A stretch of 64,000 bases of DNA from Parabacteroides goldsteinii DSM 19448 = WAL 12034 (GTDB taxonomy: Bacteria > Bacteroidota > Bacteroidia > Bacteroidales > Tannerellaceae): contig NZ_KQ033913.1 in assembly GCF_000969835.1 (NCBI RefSeq), forward strand, positions 684,859-748,858. The letters are read 5' to 3'. Positions 17,851 to 26,386 of the stretch are shown here, in pieces. Each line of letters starts with the position of its first letter. The first letter of the stretch is position 1. Position numbers and translations under genes: made by a program. The notes beneath the pieces were generated by a model. That model was not told the origin of the DNA. It did not search any database and saw only the letters and a program-made list of their open reading frames with translations.

Positions 17851-18993
17851 ATGGGAACAGATGATAGCTGTAACAGCTCTCAAAAGAAAGTAACCTTAAA
17901 TGAGCCGGATACTGTTCATGAGTTACTGAATACGATATTAGATCATTTGCCACTGGGTGTATTTGTAAAAGATCCGGAAGATCATTTCAATTATCTTTAC
18001 TGGAATAAATTTATGGAAGAGATAACGGGGATCGATACTTCCCAGATCGAGGGACATGATGACTCTGAAGTGTATTATAATGCCTTGATGTCGGTAGAGG
18101 AACGACTGGAGGTAGATAAGAAGGTCATCAGTTCGGGAAAGGTGGCCGAATTTCACGGCTGGCTCAAGGATGCTTCCGGCGCGATGAAATATCTTGAAGT
18201 AGAAAAGTATCCGATTTCTTTAAGCAATGGAAAACCTTTGTTGTTGGCTTTGTGGCGTGATGCCACTGTTAAGCGGGCAATAGAAAAACGTCTCGAAGAT
18301 GAGCGTGATAAGGCGGAAATGGCTGATAAGTTGAAATCAAAATATCTGGCAGACATGAGTCATGAGATCCGTACGCCGTTGAATGCAATAACCGGTTTTT
18401 CAGAAATGATGGCGTTTGCGGATACGGACGAGGAGCGTATGTCTTATTACGAGATCATCAAGGCGAATAATCAATTGCTTATGCAGCTTATCAACGATAT
18501 TCTGGACTTGTCGAAGATTGAGGCGGATGCGATAAAGATTAGTTATGCTCCGATCGACCTGAACGAGATGATGGATACGACCTATGCTTCCGTAAAGCCC
18601 CGTATGCCGAAAGATGTGAAGTTGATTCTGGAAAAAGGATTGGACAGCTGTACCTTTGGAACCGATTATATCCGCTTACTCCAATTAGTCAATAACCTGG
18701 TCAATAATGCGATCAAGAATACTAAAAAGGGAAGTATTACGATGGGGTATAAGGCGCTGGAAGATGACCGGCTGAATTTCTATGTGAAGGATACCGGACA
18801 GGGGATAGCCGAGGAGCAGCTACAAAACCTCTTTAACCGCTTTGTTAAAGTCAATGACTATGTGGAAGGTATTGGCCTGGGACTTGCTATATGCAAAGGA
18901 CTTGTTACTAAAATGGGAGGCTCGATCCGTGTAGAATCGCAACTAGGGGAAGGTTCCACTTTTTCGTTTATCCTGCCTTCACGGGAAGAATGA
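17851..18993 (+). CDS. PAS-domain sensor histidine kinase
   Basis: The 380-residue protein has a PAS domain (about 20-130, with WNKFMEEITG), a short coiled linker, a HisKA dimerisation domain with the phosphorylated His in DMSHEIRTPLN (H171) and an HATPase_c domain with N-box NNLVNNAIKNT, G1 box DTGQGI and G2 GIGLGLAI. No membrane segment or signal peptide is visible, so it is a cytoplasmic sensor. No response regulator lies next to it, so it is an orphan kinase with an unknown partner and signal. It converges with the solute-binding protein gene, leaving only ten bases between the stops. Confidence 0.92.
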   Translation: MGTDDSCNSSQKKVTLNEPDTVHELLNTILDHLPLGVFVKDPEDHFNYLYWNKFMEEITGIDTSQIEGHDDSEVYYNALMSVEERLEVDKKVISSGKVAEFHGWLKDASGAMKYLEVEKYPISLSNGKPLLLALWRDATVKRAIEKRLEDERDKAEMADKLKSKYLADMSHEIRTPLNAITGFSEMMAFADTDEERMSYYEIIKANNQLLMQLINDILDLSKIEADAIKISYAPIDLNEMMDTTYASVKPRMPKDVKLILEKGLDSCTFGTDYIRLLQLVNNLVNNAIKNTKKGSITMGYKALEDDRLNFYVKDTGQGIAEEQLQNLFNRFVKVNDYVEGIGLGLAICKGLVTKMGGSIRVESQLGEGSTFSFILPSREE

Positions 18994-19003
18994 GGATATA
19001 CTT

Positions 19004-19822
19004 TTATTTATAGTAGCGTTTGTAAATCTGATCGTATAACCCGCTTTCTTTGATTTGTGACAGCCAGCTGTTCAGGCTGTCGAGCAGGATAGGGGAGTCT
19101 TTGCGTACCGCCCACGACTGGAGTTGGGTGAAACTGATATCCGTGTCGATATCTATTTCCGGTAAATTCCCTTTAGATACGCGGGCTATTTGCTGGTCGC
19201 ATACGGCATAGTCGATGTCGCCTTTGGCAACCATAATAGCCAGCTGTTCGCTGGAATAAAGTTCATCTTCTTTCACATAGATTGTATCTCCTATTTCGTG
19301 TGCCAGATTTTGCAGGCGCAGTAAGGCGGGGGAGTTTTTCGGAATATACAAGGTCTTTTGCGCCAGGTCGAGTTGATTACGGATCGGTTTGATGCCGTTA
19401 TTGGCTTCTTCCGTGCGTTGCACCAGTACTTGTTTATTGAAGACGATCGGATCGGTGAACAGATAGTCCTCTTTGATGTCGCTGGTGATAGGAATATTGC
19501 GGGCGATTACGTCGCATTGGTTATCGGATAATTGTTTGAAACTTTCGGCCAGGCTCATCTCCAGCTGAGTCTGTACTTCCAGTCCGGATAAAGCGGCGAT
19601 GGCCTGGCTCAGTTCGTATTGGAAACCTTCGATCGTATCGCCGGCTACATAATAGCCGGACTGGTTATATTCGGTAACCAGTCGCAGAATACCTTCTGAC
19701 TTAATTTCCGGATAATCCTTGGGTGGGACAGGTTCCTGCTTGTACGGCCATAAACGGAACATGGCTATCAGTACGCATGCCAAGAGGACAATATAGACTA
19801 CCAGTAACTTCCGGGATTTCAT
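19004..19822 (-). CDS. Periplasmic solute-binding protein (SBP family 3)
   Basis: The 272-residue protein starts with one hydrophobic segment (residues 6-25), which anchors or exports it, then a family 3 solute-binding fold (EGILRLVTEYN near 43, ending DQIYKRYYK). This is the same fold as the N-terminal domain of the transglycosylase MltF, but the lytic domain is absent. No ABC permease lies nearby. It begins five bases after the putative porin gene, so the two are co-transcribed, and it may sense or bind a small ligand in the periplasm. The ligand is not predictable. Confidence 0.8.
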   Translation of the reverse strand: MKSRKLLVVYIVLLACVLIAMFRLWPYKQEPVPPKDYPEIKSEGILRLVTEYNQSGYYVAGDTIEGFQYELSQAIAALSGLEVQTQLEMSLAESFKQLSDNQCDVIARNIPITSDIKEDYLFTDPIVFNKQVLVQRTEEANNGIKPIRNQLDLAQKTLYIPKNSPALLRLQNLAHEIGDTIYVKEDELYSSEQLAIMVAKGDIDYAVCDQQIARVSKGNLPEIDIDTDISFTQLQSWAVRKDSPILLDSLNSWLSQIKESGLYDQIYKRYYK

Positions 19823-19827
19823 ACGGC

Positions 19828-21963
19828 TTAGTTATTGAATGTAACGGCAATACCCATTTTCAACACCATCGGATTCAACGGATAGTGTGCCAGGGAGAAA
19901 TAGTTCGGATCAGCAAACTTACTGCTCAGGTTGTAAGCCATCACAAAGAACCGGGCCTGTTTCAGGTGGAAGTTTACGTAGGCGTTAACCAGTGGATAAT
20001 TACCGACTTTTACTTCATCCTGAACCTGGAACTGCTGTGTTGCCGGTTCGTAGTAAGGTGCATAATAAGCTGTATTATAATATACATTGGCACCTAGCTG
20101 TACGGTCAGTACTTTCGCCACCTTGACGGCCAGATACATATTTGAATAGGCACTTAATGACGGAAGCGGGAGTACGCTTTCATCGCTGCTTAACTGCCAG
20201 CATGCTTCATTTTCCCAGCCGAAAGCACGGAAGCGGAAGTCTTGTTTGATGCGTGCACTGACTACCTGTAAGTTGCTGCCATGCTGTACCGGGAATCCCT
20301 GTTTATTGAAATAGATATAATTCTGAATACTTTCCACTCCGGCTTTCAAAGTAGTCTTTGAAGATTCCAGATACACTTCACCGCCCGCATAGATTTGCTG
20401 CGTCATGTTAAAGTTGGGGTTATCCCACCAGTAATAACGGGAATGGTTATGGCGCATGTAAAAGGCCGGCGTTACATTCTTTATATAGGCGTCTGCTTTG
20501 ATCACAGCATCTTTATTGAACAACTTGAAACGGGTTTGCAAATCCCCGGTAACACGGAACTCACCGACGTCGCTACCTACCATACAAAGTTCTCCGCGTG
20601 CATTATAGGTCAGGATGCTACCCTGGCGTTTGGAAAGTTCGGCTCCAACGTAAGTAGAAAACTCGTCGTAAAGCTTTGCCGTAGGCAGGTTCTTCAGGTC
20701 GATATTATCAACAGAGAAGTATGGACCCCGGCCATATTCGCCATAATCGAGCCCTTCTATTCTGGGTTCCAGTTTGAACCGGCGTTTTTCGAGTCTGACG
20801 AAAGCTGTCAAACCAAACTTAACCCAGTCCTGGAAACCTTCACGCAGGGAAAGTCCGATCGTATTTTTCAGATTCCATGAAGATGTCTGGTCGTTGAGTG
20901 TAGCTCCTAGTCCATAAATACGTGGGAAACGCAGGCCGTTGTCGTCGACTATATAGGACGAATCCATCAGCGCCGTATTGTCGGCGATGAACCGGCGACG
21001 GTTATCTTCATAATCGATCGTATGGATAATGCTGGATACCGGGACGAACATTTCTTTGGGATTCCCTTCTTCATCCTCTTCCTCCAACTCACGTGTGAAA
21101 CCGAGGTTATAACGCTGGGTCAGGAAATACCGTTTCCCGCGAACACGGTTCCAGGCATTGGTCAGATAACGTATGTCGTACGATTTTGTATCGGAGGGAC
21201 GTCCTTCCGGGAAATACTCGTCGGGATGACTGATGGTTGAGTCGTTTGCCATTCCTCCGTTTTCGTAGTTTACGAAGTTGAAGTTGCTCAGGTAGGCATG
21301 CATTTCGTACCGGTCGGTCTGGTAGCTGCCGAAGAAACGGTAGCTTAACAGTTTATTACCGTTGTTTTTATAATGTCCGCGGCCATAAATATAGTCGATA
21401 TCGGCACCCACATTGATCTTTTTACCGAAATTCATGGTCATGGTTCCTTTCAACTGTTCTTCTTTGTTCGTACTACCGCCGGCGGTGGTGTACAGAACGT
21501 TGGTATAAGGAATCTTTGTGTTGTAGAAATAAGCGTTTTCCGGCGTTGTGATATAGTAATCGTAGGCATCGGCGAAGATAAAATCGCGTGCTTCCTGCCG
21601 TTCGGAGAATATTTTAGTCTGTGCCGGTGCTCCCAGGTTAGCCAGGTAACCGATGGCGAGCGATTTACTTTCCACCAGTGTCGAGTTGCTGAAATTCAGC
21701 TTGTTCGTATCCAGTGGCGCCACATATGCCTCACCCAGGGAAGGGGTAAGCCGATAGGCGGTTATACGCTTTGAATTTAAGGCGGCACTATCCGCTACCA
21801 GCAGACTGTCCGGTATATCTTTCTGAGAAGAAGTCAGGTTTGACAAGGAGAAGCCGCCACGTTTTCCTCCACCTTTCTGATCTGCCCTGCTGGCTCCACG
21901 TTGGGCCTGAACGGTTGTGGCAGATACTATCAGCAATAATAATATGTATAAGCAATGCTTCAT
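19828..21963 (-). CDS. Putative outer-membrane porin
   Basis: With the ATG at 21963 this is a 711-residue protein with a signal peptide (MKHCLYILLLLIVSATTVQAQ) and a beta-rich sequence with many alternating aromatic residues, ending in Phe-Asn-Asn. It matches the Bacteroidetes 'putative porin' family by style: an N-terminal Arg/Gly-rich stretch after cleavage, then about 600 residues of predicted beta-barrel. The substrate is unknown. A TTG three codons earlier is open but lacks support. A TATCTTTG box at 21970-21977 lies so close to the ATG that, if used, the mRNA would be almost leaderless; the terminator just upstream makes a separate promoter plausible. Confidence 0.8.
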   Translation of the reverse strand: MKHCLYILLLLIVSATTVQAQRGASRADQKGGGKRGGFSLSNLTSSQKDIPDSLLVADSAALNSKRITAYRLTPSLGEAYVAPLDTNKLNFSNSTLVESKSLAIGYLANLGAPAQTKIFSERQEARDFIFADAYDYYITTPENAYFYNTKIPYTNVLYTTAGGSTNKEEQLKGTMTMNFGKKINVGADIDYIYGRGHYKNNGNKLLSYRFFGSYQTDRYEMHAYLSNFNFVNYENGGMANDSTISHPDEYFPEGRPSDTKSYDIRYLTNAWNRVRGKRYFLTQRYNLGFTRELEEEDEEGNPKEMFVPVSSIIHTIDYEDNRRRFIADNTALMDSSYIVDDNGLRFPRIYGLGATLNDQTSSWNLKNTIGLSLREGFQDWVKFGLTAFVRLEKRRFKLEPRIEGLDYGEYGRGPYFSVDNIDLKNLPTAKLYDEFSTYVGAELSKRQGSILTYNARGELCMVGSDVGEFRVTGDLQTRFKLFNKDAVIKADAYIKNVTPAFYMRHNHSRYYWWDNPNFNMTQQIYAGGEVYLESSKTTLKAGVESIQNYIYFNKQGFPVQHGSNLQVVSARIKQDFRFRAFGWENEACWQLSSDESVLPLPSLSAYSNMYLAVKVAKVLTVQLGANVYYNTAYYAPYYEPATQQFQVQDEVKVGNYPLVNAYVNFHLKQARFFVMAYNLSSKFADPNYFSLAHYPLNPMVLKMGIAVTFNN

Positions 21964-21975
21964 GGGTTGCAAAGA

Positions 21976-22012
21976 TAAAACAAAAGGGCATTTCTACGAA
22001 AGAAACGCCCTT
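21976..22012 (-). terminator. Likely terminator of the kor operon
   Basis: On the minus strand, AAGGGCGTTTC (22012-22002) and GAAATGCCCTT (21994-21984) form a stem with one mismatch around TTTCGTA, followed by TTGTTTTATC. It lies between korC and the porin gene, and would end or weaken the operon transcript there. Confidence 0.6.
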
Positions 22013-22033
22013 CTTTATATTCTTTTTGCAAGA

Positions 22034-22576
22034 TTACATTTTCTGTATAATTTCCATCCCCTTCTTGATGGCGGCTTCGTTCATCGGGATTAACTTGTGG
22101 TGACGTTCGGGCAGGGACTTCTTCAGACCCAGCAATACGTTTTCAAGTTTCACCATCGGAACGATCTTCAGCAGACCACCCAGGATAAGCATATTGAATG
22201 CTTTTTCATTCTTCATTTCGGTAGCTGCGTCCATAGCATCCACACGATAAACGCTGATATCCGTACGTTTCACCGGAGTATGGATTCCATATCCGTCATA
22301 GATCAGGATACCACCCGGTTTTACTTTGCTTTCGAACTTGTCCATGGAAGGCTGGTTCAGGATGATCGCGATATCGTATTCGTTCAGGATCGGAGAACTG
22401 ATCGGGTCGTCGCTCAGGATAACGGTCACGTTAGCCGTACCGCCACGCTGTTCAGGCCCGTATGAAGGCATCCAGCTAACCTCTTTGCCTTCCATCAGTC
22501 CGGAATAAGCAAGTATCTTACCCATCGACAGAACACCTTGTCCACCAAAGCCTGCTATAATTATTTCTTGTTTCAT
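22034..22576 (-). CDS. korC: 2-oxoacid:ferredoxin oxidoreductase, gamma subunit
   Basis: This is the gamma subunit of a four-part 2-oxoacid:ferredoxin oxidoreductase, which oxidatively decarboxylates a 2-oxoacid (probably 2-oxoglutarate or a branched 2-oxoacid) to acyl-CoA and reduced ferredoxin, or runs in reverse. The 180 residues open with IIAGFGGQGVLSMGKIL and contain the typical SYGPEQRGG motif at about 39-47. It is the last enzyme gene of the operon, 17 bases after korB. The substrate (2-oxoglutarate versus branched-chain) is inferred from family resemblance, not proved. Confidence 0.9.
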   Translation of the reverse strand: MKQEIIIAGFGGQGVLSMGKILAYSGLMEGKEVSWMPSYGPEQRGGTANVTVILSDDPISSPILNEYDIAIILNQPSMDKFESKVKPGGILIYDGYGIHTPVKRTDISVYRVDAMDAATEMKNEKAFNMLILGGLLKIVPMVKLENVLLGLKKSLPERHHKLIPMNEAAIKKGMEIIQKM

Positions 22577-22593
22577 GTCGTTTTTGTATTTAC

Positions 22594-23358
22594 TTATTCT
22601 TTATTTTTTAGATCACCCAGCGGATAGAACGGGAACATGTTTTCCTCCATCCATTTGTTTGCTTTTTCAGGTGTCATCTTCCAACCGGATGAACAGGTGG
22701 AAACGAATTCGACAACTGACGTGCCTTTGCCTGCCATAGAGTTTTCGAAGGCTTTGCGAAGCATTTTCTTGGCTTTACGAACGGCTGCGGCTGTCTGTAC
22801 GCTCTGGCGGGTAACCAGACAGGTTCCTTCCAGCTGAGCCAGCAGATCACCGATCTTCAATGGGTAACCGTTCAGGGCGATGTTACGGCCGTATGGGCAA
22901 GTGGCTGTCGGCATACCTTCCAGTGTGGTAGGAGCCATCTGTCCGCCGGTCATACCATAGATGGCATTGTTCACGAATACGATCACAATGTTCTCACCGC
23001 GGTTGGCAGCATGGATGGTTTCGGCTGTACCGATAGCGGCCAGGTCGCCGTCACCCTGATAGGTGAAGACCATCTTTTCCGGATTCAGACGTTTGATGGC
23101 AGTAGCAATCGCCGGAGCACGTCCGTGAGCTGCTTCTTCCCAGTCTATATCCAGATAGTTATATGCGAAAACGGCGCAACCCACCGGGGAGACACCGATT
23201 GTTTTTTCTTCCATTCCCATTTCGGCGATCACTTCGGCGATCAGCTTATGTATCACACCGTGGCTGCAACCGGGACAGTAGTGCATGGGATTGTCGTTCA
23301 TCAATTCCGGTTTTGTATAGACCAGATTCTCCGGTTTAATTATTTCGTTGAGTTCCAT
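22594..23358 (-). CDS. korB: 2-oxoacid:ferredoxin oxidoreductase, beta subunit
   Basis: The beta subunit binds thiamine diphosphate. The 254 residues contain YCPGCSHG near residue 27, the GDGDLAAIG metal/TPP-binding motif near residue 102 and NNAIYGMTGGQ (about 130-140), all diagnostic for the TPP-binding subunit of this enzyme family. It lies between a small membrane-protein gene and korC. Cytoplasmic. Confidence 0.93.
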   Translation of the reverse strand: MELNEIIKPENLVYTKPELMNDNPMHYCPGCSHGVIHKLIAEVIAEMGMEEKTIGVSPVGCAVFAYNYLDIDWEEAAHGRAPAIATAIKRLNPEKMVFTYQGDGDLAAIGTAETIHAANRGENIVIVFVNNAIYGMTGGQMAPTTLEGMPTATCPYGRNIALNGYPLKIGDLLAQLEGTCLVTRQSVQTAAAVRKAKKMLRKAFENSMAGKGTSVVEFVSTCSSGWKMTPEKANKWMEENMFPFYPLGDLKNKE

Positions 23359-23371
23359 AATTGTTACTAAA

Positions 23372-23542
23372 TTAACTAATAAATCTCAGTAGATATTGAA
23401 CAAGTCTGAAGCATATAGCTGCTCCGCCGCAATAGAGAAATACGTGACGGTCGTCGACGGCAAAGTAGCAGATAATCGCTGCTGCCGCCAATACCATGAA
23501 CAGGATTGTCAATATGCTGTCTGTTTTACTTCCGCGTGTCAT
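23372..23542 (-). CDS. Small membrane protein inside the kor operon
   Basis: A 56-residue open frame runs on the minus strand from ATG at 23540-23542 to TAA at 23372-23374, filling the gap between korA and korB. It starts MTRGSKTDSILTILFMVLAA and has two likely membrane segments (about 9-27 and 34-51) separated by a short polar DDRH turn. It leaves 16 bases to korA and 13 to korB, the spacing of a real operon gene. I do not recognise a family. It could tether the soluble enzyme complex to the membrane, but that is a guess from position alone. Confidence 0.65.
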   Translation of the reverse strand: MTRGSKTDSILTILFMVLAAAAIICYFAVDDRHVFLYCGGAAICFRLVQYLLRFIS

Positions 23543-23558
23543 CGATAATTCTTAATTT

Positions 23559-24644
23559 TCAATTCTCAATTATCAATTCCTTAAGCGCGTTCAGTACTTC
23601 ATCCGGAGTGAACACGATACCACCCAGGCGGCCGAAGTGTTCAACCTTTACTTTTCCGTTTACAGCCAGGCGGATATCTTCCACCATCTGGCCGGCATTC
23701 AGTTCGACGGAAAGCATGCCTTTTACCTTTTCGGCATAATCGGCAATGGCTTTTTTCGGGAACGGCCACAGCGTGATCGGGCGCAACAGGCCGAGTTTGA
23801 TACCTTCGGCACGTGCGATCTCCACAACTTTCTGACAAATACGTGCGGAAGAACCGAAGGCAACCAGCAGATATTCCGCATCGTCGCAATGGAACTCTTC
23901 GTAGCGTACTTCGTTTTCTTCAATCTTACGGTATTTAGCCTGGAAGCGGAGGTTGTTCTCTTCCATTTTGGCCGGGTCGAGCTCCAGTGAAGTGATCACG
24001 TTCGCTTTGCGGCTTTTCAGTTTGCCCTGTGCGGCCCACGGACATTCGGCGATGATTTCAGCTTCTGTCTTACGCGGACGGAAAGGAGGCATCACCACTT
24101 TTTCCATCATCTGGCCGATGATACCGTCGGCAAGGATAATAGCCGGATTGCAATATTTGAAGGCAAGGTCGAAACCCAGTCCGACAAAGTCTGCCATCTC
24201 CTGTACGGAAGAAGGGGCCAGGGTAATCAGGCGATAGTCACCGTGTCCGCCACCTTTCACAGTCTGGAAGTAGTCTGCCTGGCTTGGCTGGATTGTTCCC
24301 AGGCCGGGACCGCCACGCATGACGTTTACAATCAGACAAGGAAGTTCCGCCCCTGCAATATAGGAAACACCTTCCTGTTTCAGGCTGACGCCGGGGCTGG
24401 AAGATGAAGTCAATACACGTTTACCTGTTCCGGCACCGCCATACACCATATTGATCGCTGCCACTTCGCTTTCAGCTTGCAGTACTACCATACCGGTAGT
24501 TTCCCAGGGCATTTCAGCCATCAGGGTTTCCAGAATCTCCGATTGCGGAGTGATAGGGTATCCGAAGTATCCGTCGGCACCGTAGCGGATAGCTGCGTGG
24601 GCGATGGCTTCGTTCCCCTTCATTAATTTTATCTCTTCTGCCAT
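23559..24644 (-). CDS. korA: 2-oxoacid:ferredoxin oxidoreductase, alpha subunit
   Basis: The alpha subunit carries the pyruvate-ferredoxin-oxidoreductase-type N-terminal and core domains. The 361-residue protein starts MAEEIKLMKGNEAIAHAA and has GYPITPQSE (about 33-41), the SSSSPGVSLKQEG segment, and a C-terminal transketolase-like domain with GLLRPITLWPFP. It is eight bases downstream of the ferredoxin gene. The family is often named VorB or KorA; which 2-oxoacid is used in this organism is not certain from sequence. Confidence 0.93.
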   Translation of the reverse strand: MAEEIKLMKGNEAIAHAAIRYGADGYFGYPITPQSEILETLMAEMPWETTGMVVLQAESEVAAINMVYGGAGTGKRVLTSSSSPGVSLKQEGVSYIAGAELPCLIVNVMRGGPGLGTIQPSQADYFQTVKGGGHGDYRLITLAPSSVQEMADFVGLGFDLAFKYCNPAIILADGIIGQMMEKVVMPPFRPRKTEAEIIAECPWAAQGKLKSRKANVITSLELDPAKMEENNLRFQAKYRKIEENEVRYEEFHCDDAEYLLVAFGSSARICQKVVEIARAEGIKLGLLRPITLWPFPKKAIADYAEKVKGMLSVELNAGQMVEDIRLAVNGKVKVEHFGRLGGIVFTPDEVLNALKELIIEN

Positions 24645-24651
24645 ATCTGTT

Positions 24652-24879
24652 TTATATTTTTACTTTGTAGATGGTTAAACAGCCGTCGGGACAAACCAAT
24701 CCGCAACTGGCGCAACCGATGCAAGCATCCGGGTTTTTCATGTACACATAATGGTACCCTTTGTTGTTCACTTCACGCGGGTGTAATTCCAGAACATCGC
24801 TGGGGCAGGCAACTACACATAAGTTGCACCCTTTGCAGCGTTCCTGGTTTACAACGACCGCTCCTTTTATCTTTGCCAT
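24652..24879 (-). CDS. korD: Ferredoxin subunit of 2-oxoacid oxidoreductase
   Basis: The 75-residue protein is a 2[4Fe-4S] ferredoxin with two CxxCxxC...CP motifs: CKGCNLCVVACP (about 15-26) and CIGCASCGLVCP (about 53-64). As the first gene of the operon it provides the delta subunit that passes electrons from the TPP site to the ferredoxin pool. The length fits the family. Confidence 0.95.
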   Translation of the reverse strand: MAKIKGAVVVNQERCKGCNLCVVACPSDVLELHPREVNNKGYHYVYMKNPDACIGCASCGLVCPDGCLTIYKVKI

Positions 24880-24915
24880 AGTATAACTAATTATGTTTTA
24901 TGTCGTGTAGGTCGG

Positions 24916-24946
24916 CAAAGTTAAGAACTAATGTTGTAAAAACAAG
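24916..24946 (-). promoter_or_regulatory. Likely promoter of the kor operon
   Basis: On the minus strand TAACTTTG (24923-24916) matches the -7 consensus and CTTG (24946-24943) stands 19 bp upstream as an imperfect -33 element. It lies about 37 bases before the ferredoxin start. Confidence 0.55.
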
Positions 24947-25018
24947 GATTGTTTAGTTTTTTAATAGTCGTTAGCCTCTAATGATGACAGATAGCCAATG
25001 AATAGTAATGGCTGTCTG

Positions 25019-26386
25019 TCAAATTTCATCTGTAGACAGTCCGTAACGCTTCATTTTGTTAAACAACGTTTTCCGGCTGATAGCAAGAGCCTCGGCTGTC
25101 AGTGTCCGGTTGAAGTTGTGCTTCTTTAGGGCTTCCAGAATCAGTTCCTTTTCCATTTGCGCATTGATTTCGCGGATGCTTCCTCCGTTTCCGGCGATGG
25201 TTGCTTCTTCCGTCGAATCATATCCTTTTACCCGGTCGGGCAAATGTTCGGGGCGGATCGTGCCGTCCGTGCATAAGATCATGGCACTTTGCAGGGCGTT
25301 CTCCAGGTCACGCACATTGCCGGGCCAGTCGTAAGAGGAGAGTAGCTTTACCGCTTCGGGAGTGATAGACTGCACATCGAGGCTCAACGCCTGGTTGTAT
25401 TTACGGATAAAGAAATTAGCCAGCAGGGGAATATCTTCTTTCCTTTCCCTGAGCGGGGGAAGGATCAGGGTAAATACATTCAGACGATACAACAGGTCGA
25501 GACGGAAATGTCCGCCTTTTACTTCATCGTCCAGATTACGGTTGGTGGCGGCTACGATACGCACATCTACCGGTATTGCTTTCTTTCCGCCGATTCGGGT
25601 GATCTTCCGCTCTTCCAGCACACGGAGCAATTTAACCTGTGCATCCAGGGGAAGTTCTCCCACTTCGTCGAGAAACAATGTCCCGCCGTTTGCCCGCTCG
25701 AAAGTGCCCGCCTTTGCTTCTTTAGCATCGGTAAAGGCACCGCGTTCATGGCCGAATAGTTCGCTTTCCATCAATGTCAGGGGAATGGCGCCGCAGTTGA
25801 TCGCAACGAAAGGACCGTTTGCCCGCAGGCTGTTGTGGTGGACGGCACGGGCGATCAGTTCTTTTCCTGTACCGCTCTCGCCGTGGATCAGGACGGTCGC
25901 ATTGGTTTCCGCTACCCGCAGGACCTGTGCCATCACTTGTTTCAGTCCTGTGTTCTCGCCGATCACGTTGCTTCGTTTTTCCCCCAGTGTCTTTTTCAGG
26001 GTGGAGATTTCACCTTTCATGCGGCTGTGTTCGACGGCACGTTTGACGGTGAGTAATAATTTATCGTTGTCGAAAGGCTTTTCTATAAAGTCGTAAGCCC
26101 CTTTCTTCACAGCGTCGACGGCGAGGGAGATGGAACCGAAGGCTGTCACAAAAAGGACAACCTGGGTCGGGGAGATACGCCTGATCTCCTCCAATGCTTC
26201 CACACCGGTCAGTACCGGCATCTGCTGGTCCAGCAGAATAACGTCGGGCTGGAAGGAGAGGAGAGCCTCTACCGCCTCCCGTCCGTTTTCGACGGGCATT
26301 ACATCATATCCTTCATCGGTCAGCAAACGGGCGATCATCTTGCGGATGCGCGGCTCGTCGTCGGCAACTACTATTTTTGCTTTCAT
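25019..26386 (-). CDS. Sigma-54-dependent response regulator (NtrC type)
   Basis: The ATG at 26386 gives 455 residues: a receiver domain (KIVVADDE at 4-11, phosphorylated Asp at about 53), an AAA+ domain (Walker A GESGTGKE near 167, the sigma-54 contact loop in the variant form GAFTDA, Walker B LFLDEVGEL), and a Fis-type helix-turn-helix at the end (RTLTAEALAISRKTLFNKM). It activates sigma-54 polymerase from upstream sites. Its start overlaps the kinase stop by four bases (ATGA), so the pair is coupled. The nearest sigma-54 promoter is at 30173, in front of the TolC/ABC-2 operon, and is its likely target. The frame is open ten codons further upstream but begins without conservation. Confidence 0.95.
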   Translation of the reverse strand: MKAKIVVADDEPRIRKMIARLLTDEGYDVMPVENGREAVEALLSFQPDVILLDQQMPVLTGVEALEEIRRISPTQVVLFVTAFGSISLAVDAVKKGAYDFIEKPFDNDKLLLTVKRAVEHSRMKGEISTLKKTLGEKRSNVIGENTGLKQVMAQVLRVAETNATVLIHGESGTGKELIARAVHHNSLRANGPFVAINCGAIPLTLMESELFGHERGAFTDAKEAKAGTFERANGGTLFLDEVGELPLDAQVKLLRVLEERKITRIGGKKAIPVDVRIVAATNRNLDDEVKGGHFRLDLLYRLNVFTLILPPLRERKEDIPLLANFFIRKYNQALSLDVQSITPEAVKLLSSYDWPGNVRDLENALQSAMILCTDGTIRPEHLPDRVKGYDSTEEATIAGNGGSIREINAQMEKELILEALKKHNFNRTLTAEALAISRKTLFNKMKRYGLSTDEI

